Notes under the pieces: model-generated
Told to the model about the DNA's origin: nothing
The model's database searches: none
Seen by the model: only the letters and a program-made list of their open reading frames with translations
Translations under genes and position numbers: made by a program
Assembly (NCBI RefSeq): GCF_035784015.1
Contig: NZ_JALKOW010000005.1
Length of the DNA stretch: 64,000 nucleotides
Source of the DNA: Comamonas sp009360615
Lineage (GTDB): Bacteria; Pseudomonadota; Gammaproteobacteria; Burkholderiales; Burkholderiaceae_C
Direction: 5' to 3' (one strand)
Shown here: positions 9,806-18,282 of the stretch, piece after piece
How positions within the stretch are numbered: position 1 is the first letter of the stretch
How the letters are laid out: every line of letters begins with the position of its first letter

Positions 9806-10117
9806 TCAGGGCCTGAGCACGATGCGCGAATCGATCACCAGCCCTTGCGGTGGGGGGGCGACATAGACGGGCTGGGGCGGTGCCATGTACATGGGCTGCG
9901 GCGCAAGGTATGCCTCAGGCCGGTTCCTGCACTTGCGCTTTTCCTTGTACTCGCCATTGCTCTTCCACTTGCGCTCCACCTTGCATTGGCCATCCCAGTA
10001 CTCTTCTTTGTGCTCACGCTTGTGATGGTGGTGGCGGTCATGTGCCAGACTGGTCAGCGGCATGGCAGTCAGCGCTACGGGAAGGCAGATGGAAACAAGA
10101 GCAAGGATTTTCTTCAT
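9806..10117 (-). CDS. Small secreted hypothetical protein, His/Lys rich
   Basis: A 103-residue protein with a clear signal peptide (MKKILALVSICLPVALTAM, likely cleavage after SLA). After it come a DRHHHHKREHKEE segment, two cysteines (DGQCKVERKW and KRKCRNRPEAY) and a Pro-rich C-terminus. It resembles small periplasmic proteins of Burkholderiales with no assigned function. The His-rich stretch could bind metal, which is inference only. The frame runs up to 10156, but the signal peptide and a CGGA-like site place the start at 10117. It is convergent with the LysR gene. Confidence 0.72.
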   Translation of the reverse strand: MKKILALVSICLPVALTAMPLTSLAHDRHHHHKREHKEEYWDGQCKVERKWKSNGEYKEKRKCRNRPEAYLAPQPMYMAPPQPVYVAPPPQGLVIDSRIVLRP

Positions 10118-10980
10118 TCCGGGTGGGGCAGTCCAAGGCCTGTGCCATGGCCGCATCGATGTTCAAAACGCTGAGAGCATAAGCGCAATGTGTTGAAGAG
10201 ACTGTATCAATTCATGAGCGCGATTTCTGCAATGGCTGGGGGGCGCAGGCCTTCGCTCTGCCTTTTCATTCTCATAAAGAGAGCGTCTTGCCATTGAAGT
10301 GCATACATTTCGGTCTACTTCATATTTATATCCAAGCAAGCAATGATGGGGAATGCTATTTAGTTGATAGCGTTCTGCCGTCCACTGTCTTGACAGGGAA
10401 TCCGCAGGCTCTGCCGGCAGTCTGCGCCGTCGAGGGCGGTTTCCGGTGACGGCCTACCAGCCAGGCAGAGCCTGAAAGGGTTGCGCGGGCGACGATGTGC
10501 GGTGCCGTCCACCTCGGCCATCCGCAGATGGTTCATGCAGTGGCCCCTTGCACGCTTTTCAGGTCGGCCTGCAGCCGCCACAGGCTGCGTCGGCAGGCGC
10601 AGGGGACTGCATCGGTGTCTTGCATCTGAACGGCCCTGGGTGCTGCAAAGGCGCGCAGGCAAAGCGGCGCTGGCAGAAGGACGACAGCTGCCACGTGCAG
10701 CAGCACAGAAGGGGGCAAGAGAGTATGGGTGAGGAGTGCTCCCGCATGCAGAAGCGGGTTGCCCAAGGCCGCTTGCCGGCCGGGAGTTGACGCGGTACCG
10801 AAAGGCGTCGGGCCCCTACATTCGGTGAGACTGTCCCGGGATGCGAGGGCATTGTTCCGCAGCAGCCTGCCTGCACGCACCTCTGCGCAGGCCGGCCACC
10901 TTCAGGGACGCCTGTGCGGCCCTGCGCCTAGCTCGTGCTGAGGCTGCTGGCGCGATGTCCACCAGCGCAGGTCACGGGCT
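10118..10980. other. Stretch without a convincing gene
   Basis: Several open frames on both strands here have Arg/Pro/Ala-rich translations typical of GC-rich shadow frames. An AT-richer patch around 10310-10370 could hold a promoter. No conserved product was recognised. Confidence 0.5.
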
Positions 10981-11241
10981 TCAGTGGCGGCGCTGCTGAG
11001 GTGCGGAGCTGTTGTTGGAGCGTTCGATATGACGGAAGGTCAGGCGACCCTTGTTCAGATCGTAGGGAGACATTTCCAGCGTCACCTTGTCGCCTGCCAG
11101 CACGCGAATGCGGTGCTTGCGCATTTTGCCGCCGGAGTAGGCAATCAGCTGGTGGCCGTTGTCCAGCGTTACACGAAAACGGGCGTCCGGCAAAACCTCG
11201 TCCACTCGGCCTTGCATTTCAATCAATTCTTCTTTGGCCAA
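10981..11241 (-). CDS. infA: Translation initiation factor IF-1 paralog (module A)
   Basis: An 86-residue OB-fold protein matching IF-1 almost throughout: AKEELIEMQGRV, FRVTLDNGHQLIAYSGGKMR, then GDKVTLEMSPYDLNKGRLTF. IF-1 occupies the ribosomal A site during initiation and has cold-shock and RNA-melting roles. The C-terminus carries a non-standard Ser/Asn/Gln/Arg tail. The start is TTG at 11241 behind an AAAGGA site; an upstream in-frame ATG at 11259 would sit on that site and is less likely. It follows the 72-residue small protein by 22 nt in the same transcript. It is not in a ribosomal-protein operon, so it is probably an accessory copy. Confidence 0.92.
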   Translation of the reverse strand: MAKEELIEMQGRVDEVLPDARFRVTLDNGHQLIAYSGGKMRKHRIRVLAGDKVTLEMSPYDLNKGRLTFRHIERSNNSSAPQQRRH

Positions 11242-11263
11242 AACATTTCCTTTCAACAAAAGG

Positions 11264-11482
11264 TCAGTTCAACTGGTTGTCCAGCACCATGCTGCGCCCC
11301 TCGGCGAGGGCATATTTGCTGGCCATATCCTGGGTGTCGAACTGGCGGATAAATCGGAAGATCCGGTCATAGGTTCCGCGTCGGATGGAAACCGCTGCGG
11401 CCACCTTGCCGGAGTGAGTCATTTGGGTGAGGGCAGTCACAATGTAGTTGCCGACACGCTCTGTGATTTGTTCTGTGTGCAT
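11264..11482 (-). CDS. Conserved ~72-aa protein upstream of IF-1 (module A)
   Basis: A 72-residue protein, start MHTEQITERVGNYIV. It is clearly paralogous to the protein at 17115-17333. Shared features are a TALTQ/TPLTQ segment, SGKxxAAVSIRRGTYDRxxRF in the middle, and ALxEGRxMVL near the end. The pattern suggests a small alpha/beta fold; no function is known to me. It is the first gene of a two-gene transcript with IF-1 and has a consensus-like sigma-70 promoter about 220 nt upstream. Its repeated linkage to IF-1 and RRM genes in this window suggests a role with RNA or translation. Confidence 0.85.
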   Translation of the reverse strand: MHTEQITERVGNYIVTALTQMTHSGKVAAAVSIRRGTYDRIFRFIRQFDTQDMASKYALAEGRSMVLDNQLN

Positions 11483-11693
11483 ATCGAGTCAACGGGCGGC
11501 ACCAACCCGGGCAGGGCATGCCGACCAATGAAAAATGAAGGAATCCGACCCTGAGGGGTCGGGATCAAACAAGCCAGCCGCATGCGGGTGGCTCGTGCTT
11601 CTTGCCAGGGATGCTTTGGCGGTATGGAGCCAAGCGTGGGCAACGTGAGATCTGCCTGAATGATGCTGCACGGGGCAAGTGCCGTGCAGCAAT
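11483..11693 (-). promoter_or_regulatory. ~210-nt 5' leader of module A with two strong hairpins
   Basis: From the predicted start near 11693 the RNA would begin with a perfect 10-bp stem (11664-11673 with 11682-11691, 8-nt loop). A second stem built on CCGACCC/GGGTCGG with a TGAG loop lies around 11546-11563. A long structured leader on an IF-1 operon suggests RNA-level control, which is inference. Confidence 0.5.
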
Positions 11694-11699
11694 CGCAAT

Positions 11700-11728
11700 A
11701 TTATAAAGCATTGCTTCTTTATGTGCAA
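11700..11728 (-). promoter_or_regulatory. Sigma-70 promoter of module A
   Basis: On the minus strand, TTGCAC (-35, 11723-11728), a 17-nt spacer and TATAAT (-10, 11700-11705). The -10 is perfect and the spacing ideal. It points at the small protein/IF-1 pair. Confidence 0.8.
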
Positions 11729-12041
11729 ATCGGAATGAATCGCTGCGCTGTCAGGCATGGTGTTGGGCATGTACCAGCAGCGCAGTCGCCACATCGCCTG
11801 GGCGCTGCACTGCGCGAGGCCAGACAGATAAAAGCTCCTGGCATTCAGGCGGACGGCATTCATGCAAGAATTGCAGGCCGGGTGAGTTCCTCCTGCTGGA
11901 GGGGAGGCGCGATCGTGGAAAAAAGGCTTGGCTAATAGGAAAGGGCCGCTGGCTAGCTAAAACGCTGCAAGCCCCTGCTTGTCAGCGCCCCACGATGAAG
12001 AGGCGGTACAGCGATTCGCTGCACCATGTCTGTATTATGAA

Positions 12042-12062
12042 TGCAAACGAGACTCATTCGCA
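12042..12062 (+). promoter_or_regulatory. Fur-box-like palindrome
   Basis: TGCAAACGAG, one base, CTCATTCGCA: 8 of 10 positions are palindromic, close to the TGCAAATGAGAATCATTTGC form of Fur boxes. A TATTAT hexamer lies just upstream. No iron-uptake gene follows. Confidence 0.4.
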
Positions 12063-12353
12063 AATTCACCTCGATCATTGAAGGTTATCGCGCGCGCAGG
12101 CGGCGGGCACGGATCCTGCCATGTACACCGGGGTCGGAGGACGAAGGCCATCCAGCGAGGTGCGGCACGCGACAGCAGGCTGCACGGCCTGCGTCAGGCC
12201 GGTGGGAAAGCATTGAAGGGCCGCTTTTTCCGAGCACGGACGGCGGGTTGCAACGCTTGCCATCTGCCTGTCATATTCCAAAGGCAAGATGCAGAGCGCT
12301 GGGTTCTGGTTGTAGCACTGAAAGATGGCTTGACCCCTGGCGCCAATTCCAAG

Positions 12354-12382
12354 CCCCGGCCTCCCTCCGTGCCGGGGTTTTC
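12354..12382 (+). terminator. Rho-independent terminator
   Basis: CCCCGGC and GCCGGGG are separated by a ~10-nt loop and followed by TTTT. No gene ends upstream on the plus strand, so it may end a short non-coding transcript. Confidence 0.65.
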
Positions 12383-12809
12383 TCTTTGGATCTCAGGGCA
12401 GATGGCGCTTCACCATGGTGACGCAGGACCTGCCCCAGGTGTCCGCTGTGTCGACAACCGCGTGCCGGGCGATCACTCCGGCAGAGGATGTGCTGCGTCG
12501 ATTCCTTCGAGCTGCCGCAGACCGGATCTGCCCGTGCAGGATCGAGATCGCAGGCCCGGCGAATCGCTGTGGCACTCCCCACGGTCCGTTCATTCAGGGC
12601 TGAAGACCCCCCATCGGACCAAGCCTGCTCTTTTCGACTGCAGGAACGCACGGGAGCGGCAAATGGCGGGGGGCAGACCCGCCGCCGCCGGGCGACTTGA
12701 ATCCGTTTCTGCTGGCCGCAGCGCTGCTGTAGGCAAAGCGGGTGCGCGATGCCTGCCCGAGCCTGGAGGCTCTTTGGCACTGGGAGGCCATGGGGCACAA
12801 TCCATCACA

Positions 12810-14273
12810 ATGACTCCATACCGTCATGGAGTTCTTGCCAATACAGTGGACATTCGAATGGCGCGCAGCGGTACTCTCATCCTTCAGGTCATGTCGCTCA
12901 TTCGGGCAGGCATCGCCTCCCGAAGCCTCCTGCCGGGAACGCGGCTACCCTCCATTCGGCAGCAGGCCCGACGGTTGAAAATGTCGGTTTCCACCGTGGT
13001 GCAAGCATACGAGCGACTGGCTGCAGAAGGCCTGGTCGTATCGCGCCCGGGTGCCGGTTTCTATGTCAGCGGGCCGGTGGCACCGCTTGCCTTGATGAAG
13101 CTGGGCCCGAGGCTTGACCGTGCCGTAGACCCGCTGTGGGTGTCGCGTCAGTCTCTGGAGAGCGATCCGGCATCGCTGCGGCCCGGTTGTGGCTGGCTGC
13201 CAACGACCTGGATGTTCGAGGATGGACTGAGGCGGGCGCTGCGGTCACAGGCGCGAGGCCCTTTGTCTGAGCTGACCGAGTATTCGACACCACTCGGGAA
13301 CCCGGCCCTGCGCCAGTTTCTTGTCAGGCGCATGGCTTCCCTGAGGATCGATGCATCATCCGATCAACTGGTGCTCACGGAATCAGGAACGCAGGCCATA
13401 GACTTGATATTTCGATTTCTGCTGAAGCCCGGTGACAGCGTTCTGGTCGATGACCCGTGCTATTTCAATTTCCATGCTTTGCTCAAAGCGCATCAGGTCC
13501 GGGCGATCGGCGTGCCCTACACGGCCCAGGGGCCGGATCTGCAGTTGTTCGAAAAGGCACTTCAAGCGCATTCACCGAGGCTCTACATCACCAATTCGGG
13601 CATTCACAACCCGACGGGAGCCACGCTTTCCCCGCAGGTCGCCCACAGACTCCTCAAGCTCGTCGACCGCTCTGAGCTGGTGATCGTGGAGGACGACATT
13701 TTTGCGGATTTCGAGAGTACCCATGCGCCCAGACTGGCTGCGCTGGACGGACTTGCACGCGTCATCCACATCGGCAGCCTTTCAAAGACGGTATCGGCGT
13801 CCGTGCGTTGCGGATTCCTGGCTGCTCGCCCCGACTGGATTGATGCGCTGGTCGACCTCAAAATCGCCACGACATTTGGTGGAGGACGTCTGGCGGAGGA
13901 CCTGATCCTGAAGACGCTGACGGATGGCGGCTACAGAAAGCACATGGAAACAGTGCGCCAGCGGCTGTCGGTGCAGATGGAAAAGGTCGCCTGCCGTCTG
14001 CAAGGAATGGGGATCAGGCCCGCGTTGATGCCGCAGGCCGGCATGTTTCTTTGGTGCAGGCTGCCGGAGGGAGTCGATGCCGCCCTTCTTGCGCGCGCCT
14101 GTCTCGACGAGGGCGTGGTGCTCGCGCCTGGCAATTCCTTCAGCCTGTCCCAGTCCTCAGGCAGTTTTCTGCGTTTCAACGTCGCACAGTGCGCAGACGA
14201 GCGCATTTTCACGGTCCTCTCCCGAGCATTGCATCGATCGGCTTCAGTCCCGGTCGGGCACGGCGGTTCGTAA
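12810..14273 (+). CDS. MocR-family regulator (GntR winged helix fused to PLP aminotransferase fold)
   Basis: A 487-residue MocR/PdxR-type protein. An N-terminal GntR helix-turn-helix (LLPGTRLPSIRQQARRL, then SVSTVVQAYERL) is joined to a class I aminotransferase-like domain. The PLP lysine lies in HIGSLSKTVSASVR, with NPTGATLS and VEDDIFADFE as further fold-I signatures. MocR proteins use PLP or amino-acid adducts as effectors. The frame stays open upstream to 11979, but only the part from MTPYRH resembles the family; ATG at 12858 is an alternative start. The gene immediately precedes an EamA exporter, its likely target, and a direct repeat spans its own stop codon. Confidence 0.9.
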   Translation: MTPYRHGVLANTVDIRMARSGTLILQVMSLIRAGIASRSLLPGTRLPSIRQQARRLKMSVSTVVQAYERLAAEGLVVSRPGAGFYVSGPVAPLALMKLGPRLDRAVDPLWVSRQSLESDPASLRPGCGWLPTTWMFEDGLRRALRSQARGPLSELTEYSTPLGNPALRQFLVRRMASLRIDASSDQLVLTESGTQAIDLIFRFLLKPGDSVLVDDPCYFNFHALLKAHQVRAIGVPYTAQGPDLQLFEKALQAHSPRLYITNSGIHNPTGATLSPQVAHRLLKLVDRSELVIVEDDIFADFESTHAPRLAALDGLARVIHIGSLSKTVSASVRCGFLAARPDWIDALVDLKIATTFGGGRLAEDLILKTLTDGGYRKHMETVRQRLSVQMEKVACRLQGMGIRPALMPQAGMFLWCRLPEGVDAALLARACLDEGVVLAPGNSFSLSQSSGSFLRFNVAQCADERIFTVLSRALHRSASVPVGHGGS

Positions 14274-14317
14274 TCTGTACTGGTTTTTCTAGATGACAGT
14301 TTCTTTAATCTGTACTG
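14271..14317 (+). promoter_or_regulatory. Direct-repeat operator, probable MocR site upstream of the EamA gene
   Basis: TAATCTGTACTG occurs at 14271-14282 and again, exactly, at 14306-14317, 35 nt apart. The first copy starts in the MocR stop codon and both lie upstream of the exporter gene. MocR regulators typically bind spaced direct repeats. Confidence 0.55.
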
Positions 14318-14379
14318 TGCTGTGTCTAGGTCTCCAGCAGTCATCATGATGTACTCAAGGCTGTATCAAGGAGCCTTGA

Positions 14380-15240
14380 ATGAAAAGAAGTATGGGGGGA
14401 TGGGTCAACGGCTTGATTGGCGTCGCCATCTTTGCGGGGTCGTTGCCTGCCACTCGCGTAGCCGTCGCTGATTTGAATCCCACGTTTCTGACATGTGCGC
14501 GTGCTGCAGTTGCGGCGTTCGTGGGATGGGCCTTCTTGCTTGGTCAGCGCGAGCAGCGGCCCGCTTTGGCAGATCTGCCGTCACTGGCCATCACGGCGGC
14601 AGGCGTTGTCGCCGGATTCCCGTTGCTGACGGCCCTGGCGCTGCAGCATGTGACTTCAGCGCACTGCATCGTGTTCGTCGGATTGCTGCCGCTGTGCACC
14701 GCAGCCTTTGCGGTGATCCGTGGCGGAGAGCGTCCTCGGCCGTTGTTTTGGGTCTTCTCGGCGGTGGGGGCTTCGGTGGTTGCAGGCTATGCGGCAATGG
14801 GAGATGGGCAGGCATCCCTCACGGGTGATTTGCTGATGCTGGCCGCCGTCGTCGCATGCGGGATGGGCTATGCAGAGGGCGCACGCCTGTCGCGCAAGCT
14901 CGGGGGCTGGCAGGTCATCAGCTGGGCGCTCATCCTGTCGTTGCCGGTGATGCTGCCTCTTGCGCTGTTGACGACTCCGCAGACGTTGGCGAATGTCGGC
15001 CTGCATGCATGGCTCAGCTTTGCCTATCTGGCACTCTTCAGTCAGCTGATCGGTTTTGTGTTCTGGTACCGAGGCCTGGCTCAGGGGGGCATAGCGGCAG
15101 TGGGTCAGCTGCAATTGCTTCAGCCGTTCATGGGCCTGGGCCTTGCAGCCCTTCTCCTGAACGAGTCCGTGAACGGGTCGATGCTTGTGGTGACTTCGCT
15201 TGCAGTGGTTTGTGTGTCCGGTGCCAAAAAATATGCCTGA
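14380..15240 (+). CDS. DMT-superfamily (EamA) transporter
   Basis: A 286-residue protein with ten hydrophobic segments and two EamA repeats. Marks are AGSLPATRVAVADLNPTFL at the start, SAHCIVFVGLLPLCTAAFAV in the first repeat, and a second repeat ending GLAALLLNESVNGSML. EamA proteins mostly export metabolites such as amino acids. The gene lies 106 nt behind the MocR regulator, a common arrangement in which a PLP-dependent regulator senses an amino-acid-like ligand and switches on its exporter. The substrate cannot be told. Start ATG at 14380 follows AAGGAGCC. Confidence 0.88.
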   Translation: MKRSMGGWVNGLIGVAIFAGSLPATRVAVADLNPTFLTCARAAVAAFVGWAFLLGQREQRPALADLPSLAITAAGVVAGFPLLTALALQHVTSAHCIVFVGLLPLCTAAFAVIRGGERPRPLFWVFSAVGASVVAGYAAMGDGQASLTGDLLMLAAVVACGMGYAEGARLSRKLGGWQVISWALILSLPVMLPLALLTTPQTLANVGLHAWLSFAYLALFSQLIGFVFWYRGLAQGGIAAVGQLQLLQPFMGLGLAALLLNESVNGSMLVVTSLAVVCVSGAKKYA

Positions 15241-16529
15241 CGGGCATGCCGCAGCCACGGCACTCCACAGCTGGCAAGTGCGTGAGCAGACCGAAGCCAT
15301 GCCCAGGGGCGATATGAGTTCTGCCGCGATTTGAGTACCGCAAAACCGTCGTTGATTCATGCCTCCTCATTGGCCGTGGCGGGTTGATCCGGCGCCGCCG
15401 CCATTGCGGCATCACAACCGGGTGCAGCCGCACGAGCACTCCGGGATACGCGGTATCGCTGCGCAGCAAACGGGGGCAGCGCGCCAGCCTGAGCGCTGTT
15501 GGGAATGGGATGGGGTGCCGGATCCATTGTGCATATTGCAAGCGGGTCGCACGAAGACCGGCCAGCGCTGCCCGATTGCAGGGAGCCATTTTGCAAGCAC
15601 CAGTACCGGGATGGTGCGTGGGTTTCGCGGCGTACTGGTGCTCGGCATCGAGACCGTTGTCCTCGACGCAATGCGTAGGCGCCTGCGGACCCAGGCAGGG
15701 TGGGAGGGATTCAAGTTCCGTGACACCACGGCACGCGGCTGCGAACGGCATGGCCCAACGGCTGCTCGCTGTCCGTCGTCGTCCTGGAGTGGGTGATCGG
15801 GCTCAGGCGCCTCATCGTGAGCCGGTCTCAGGCCCCGAGCCCATCGGCCGTGTCCTCTGTCCTCCGTCGACATGTCTCACGGCCGGGCTGCCCGGCGTGT
15901 CGCCGTAAGCCTGAGTGCTCTTCGTCGTCGTGCCGTGCGCAAACGGCATGGAGAACTTGCGGCCTGTGATCGGGCGTGCATCGTGGTTTCCGTGCTCAGG
16001 GGCTGTCGCAGTTGTGGCTATGGTCGTGACAGGAGCGATCCTGACAGCATGATGGAAATGCGCTTCTGCAGGCAGCGCGAGGGCATATCCGTGGCCGCAG
16101 GAGGCTTTGAGGGGGGCCTTTCAGGCGTCAGCCGGGTCGCTCGCTGCAGCGATCTTCTGTCTGTTTGGCGTTGGCTCCCTGCAGGAGGAAGGCGCGCAGC
16201 GGCAGGCTGCGGCGTGGTGGTGAAATTTGCGTGCGGTGACTCCCGAGAATCGGGTGTTCTGCCTCGAGCGCGTCGCAGGTGTCTGGGGCAAGCCAATGGA
16301 AAATCGTGAAGTGGATGGTTTTCAGATATCGGCCGAAGCCATCAGCTGGGCGAGGGGCCGACAGGTGCATTGTCTGGCCTCAGGATATGCAAGGCAGGGG
16401 CGCAGCAAAGCGATTCAGAGTGATCACTGTGCTGTTTTTGCCTCCTTGCAAACCGCGCAAGCTGCGGCAGTGCTGTTCGTACACGCCATCACTTTCGTCT
16501 CCGTAGCGGGTGTGCCCAGTCCGCTCATC
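15241..16529. other. Stretch without a convincing gene
   Basis: About 1.3 kb in which open frames on both strands translate to Arg/Pro/Ser-rich shadow sequence. No domain, signal peptide or terminator was recognised. It may be decayed accessory DNA. Confidence 0.45.
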
Positions 16530-16710
16530 TATGAGAAATATCTCGGACTTTGAAGAAAGAAGCCCACGCTCCGGCGGAGTCGTTCTCGCGCTTGCGCCCG
16601 CCCGTCGGGACGGGCTCCGCATGGTCGGCGGGGTGGGGGGCGCATTCTTTCCCCCGAGGCGGCTCGTTGCCGGGCTTCCACGATGTCGTGGACTGCCGGG
16701 TTTTGCTCAT
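16530..16710 (-). pseudogene. Frameshifted copy of the 60-aa divergent ORF (see 55408-55590)
   Basis: Reading leftward from ATG at 16710 gives MSKTRQST, and the match to the intact copy continues only in another frame (HDIVEAR, against HHVVEAK). A further shift is needed to read GRKRENDSAG (against WRKRENYSAT). At least two indels have destroyed it. It lies head-to-head with the module B leader, exactly as the intact copy lies relative to leader C. Confidence 0.65.
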
Positions 16711-16850
16711 GGGCCGGTGGCTCTGTGAATTTCCGAACGGTTGCCCTGCGGCAGAAGTTTGCAGCGCACCGTTCCATCGATTTCGTGTTCGACAGAGCAG
16801 GGCGTGGGTCTGGCTCATGCCCGGTCCCGGCTGCTGACCCGGATGTTGTA

Positions 16851-17114
16851 AACCAAAGGTCTTTCACTTCACCTATACTGGACTCATCCGCTGTCAAGGC
16901 CGTTCGCCCCAGCAGCGCCTGTCTGACACCAATGCCGCCCCTTGGCCGCAGGTAGCCGCTCTTCTCGCTGAGCACGCGGTGGTCACTCCCCTCCAGGCGA
17001 ACTCCCCCAGATCCTGAACATCCTTATGGATCTGCGATGCCCCTCTGCATCCCGAGAGGGCCTTCCCTTTCTCATTTGATGGTCTGCGCATTCGTGCGTG
17101 CGACCGTCCGTTAC
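16851..17114 (+). promoter_or_regulatory. Conserved promoter and ~240-nt leader of module B
   Basis: This stretch is strongly conserved with 55728-55976. It begins with AACCAA and a TATACT -10 (16874-16879). A block of near identity follows (CGTTCGCCCC, CAGCGCCTGTCTGACAC, TGCCGCCCCTTGGCCGCAGG), although neither copy keeps a long ORF through it. Stem-loops are AGATCC/GGATCT (17009-17033, also conserved in leader C) and CCCTCT/AGAGGG (17041-17060). It ends at the start codon of the small protein. Most likely a structured 5' untranslated region controlling translation. Confidence 0.65.
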
Positions 17115-17333
17115 ATGCTGCACAAGAACATTACAGAGCAGATTGGCCGCTACGTGGTCACCCCTCTGACACAGCCGAGCACCAGCGGCAAATTCCTGGC
17201 TGCCGTTTCCATTCGCCGCGGCACTTATGACCGCGTCATTCGCTTTGTCCCGCAGTTTTCCGACGAGTCGCTCGCCTCAAGCTACGCCCTGACCGAAGGA
17301 CGGAACATGGTTCTGAGCCAAAGGCTGAACTGA
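17115..17333 (+). CDS. Conserved ~72-aa protein upstream of IF-1 (module B)
   Basis: A 72-residue paralog of the protein at 11264-11482: MLHKNITEQIGRYVVTPLTQ at the start, SGKFLAAVSIRRGTYDRV in the middle and ALTEGRNMVLSQRLN at the end. The frame is open further upstream, but the homologous region begins at ATG 17115 and both paralogs then have exactly equal length. It is followed 32 nt later by IF-1 and then by an RRM protein, apparently as one transcript ended by a terminator at 17976. Function unknown. Confidence 0.85.
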   Translation: MLHKNITEQIGRYVVTPLTQPSTSGKFLAAVSIRRGTYDRVIRFVPQFSDESLASSYALTEGRNMVLSQRLN

Positions 17334-17365
17334 GCGGCTGAATTTTTTTTCTCACAGGAGACATT

Positions 17366-17638
17366 TTGGCTAAAGAAGAACTCATCGAGATGTCGGGTCG
17401 CGTTGACGAAGTGCTGCCAGACGCACGTTTTCGCGTGACTCTGGAAAACGGTCACCAGCTCATCGCATACAGCGGCGGAAAGATGCGAAAGCACCGCATC
17501 CGCGTGCTGGCGGGCGACAAAGTGACCATCGAGATGTCGCCCTACGACCTGAACAAAGGACGAGTGACCTTTCGCCACCTTGCTCCACGCGCTGGTGCCG
17601 CCCCAGGGGGCACTCCTGCCTTCAAGCGCCGCCGTTAA
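17366..17638 (+). CDS. infA: Translation initiation factor IF-1 paralog (module B)
   Basis: A 90-residue IF-1: AKEELIEMSGRVDEVLPDAR, NGHQLIAYSGGKMRKHRIRV, GDKVTIEMSPYDLNKGRVTF. It ends in an extra Ala/Gly/Pro-rich, basic tail (GTPAFKRRR) that ordinary IF-1 lacks. The start is TTG at 17366 behind a CAGGAG site, the same unusual start as in module A, which may keep expression low. It is the middle gene of the small protein/IF-1/RRM operon. Together with module A this makes two accessory infA copies in one window. Confidence 0.92.
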   Translation: MAKEELIEMSGRVDEVLPDARFRVTLENGHQLIAYSGGKMRKHRIRVLAGDKVTIEMSPYDLNKGRVTFRHLAPRAGAAPGGTPAFKRRR

Positions 17639-17698
17639 CCCACCCAACCTCCAAGTCGCTCACCGCCGAAATGCATGGGCACTCTTTGAAAGAACACG

Positions 17699-17950
17699 AT
17701 GCAATCCAATCTCTACGTTACCAATCTCGGTTATTCCATCGACGGCGATGCCTTGCGCGCCCATTTCAGCGCCTGCGGTGAAGTCATCTCTGCGGACGTC
17801 ATCTCGGACCGGGAGACCGGTCGCTCGCGCGGCTTCGGCTTTGTTGAAATGGGCTCCCAGGAGCAAGCCCAGAATGCCATCCAGATGCTGAACGATCAGC
17901 CCCTGGGCGGTCGCGCGCTGGGGGTGGCTCTGGCCCGTCCACGCAAATAA
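17699..17950 (+). CDS. Single-RRM RNA-binding protein (module B)
   Basis: An 83-residue protein that is one RNA-recognition motif. RNP2 is LYVTNL (residues 5-10) and RNP1 is RGFGFVEM (about 44-51), with the aromatic residues needed for RNA stacking. Bacterial single-RRM proteins, best known in cyanobacteria, are often cold-induced RNA chaperones. It lies 60 nt after IF-1 in the same direction and before a terminator, so it is probably co-transcribed with IF-1. It is closely similar to the protein at 56310-56561. Confidence 0.92.
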   Translation: MQSNLYVTNLGYSIDGDALRAHFSACGEVISADVISDRETGRSRGFGFVEMGSQEQAQNAIQMLNDQPLGGRALGVALARPRK

Positions 17951-17975
17951 TCTTCTTCGACCTGCAACAAGCGGG

Positions 17976-18001
17976 GCTCACGCCAAAAGCGTGAGCTTTT
18001 T
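17976..18001 (+). terminator. Rho-independent terminator of module B
   Basis: GCTCACGC and GCGTGAGC form an 8-bp stem around a CAAAA loop, followed by a T-run. Confidence 0.9.
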
Positions 18002-18282
18002 GGTGCATGCCCTTCCGATGGCCGCTCATCAAGCGCGCATGCGACAAGGCCTGAAGCCCACAGCGCAATCTCTGGCGTCATCGCGATGTTCACGCTCATC
18101 GGCAGCATGTATTGATGGACCGCCTGACTCGCTCAGAGTTCGAGAGCCGTCATTGCCTGAGCTTGGCAGCTGTGTCGAGAGATCCGGCCGATTCACGATC
18201 CCGGAAGGAGAAGTCTCGGACCATGATGTGCAAAAATCCGACGGTGGCAAGAATGCACAGAGTAGCCCGGCAAGGGCAAGTA

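Larger units (their letters stand above)
11729..12809. other. Stretch without a convincing gene; Fur-box-like site and a terminator
   Basis: The frame of the downstream MocR gene stays open here from 11979, but its translation is not protein-like. The recognisable items are the palindrome at 12042 and the terminator at 12354, which would bound a plus-strand transcript of ~300 nt. Confidence 0.5.

Noticed and set aside
11979..12809. N-terminal extension of the MocR reading frame
   Set aside because: The frame is open by chance; the translated part does not resemble MocR proteins and contains the terminator at 12354.
15412..15873. 153-aa minus-strand hypothetical protein
   Set aside because: No ribosome site, no domain, shadow-like composition.
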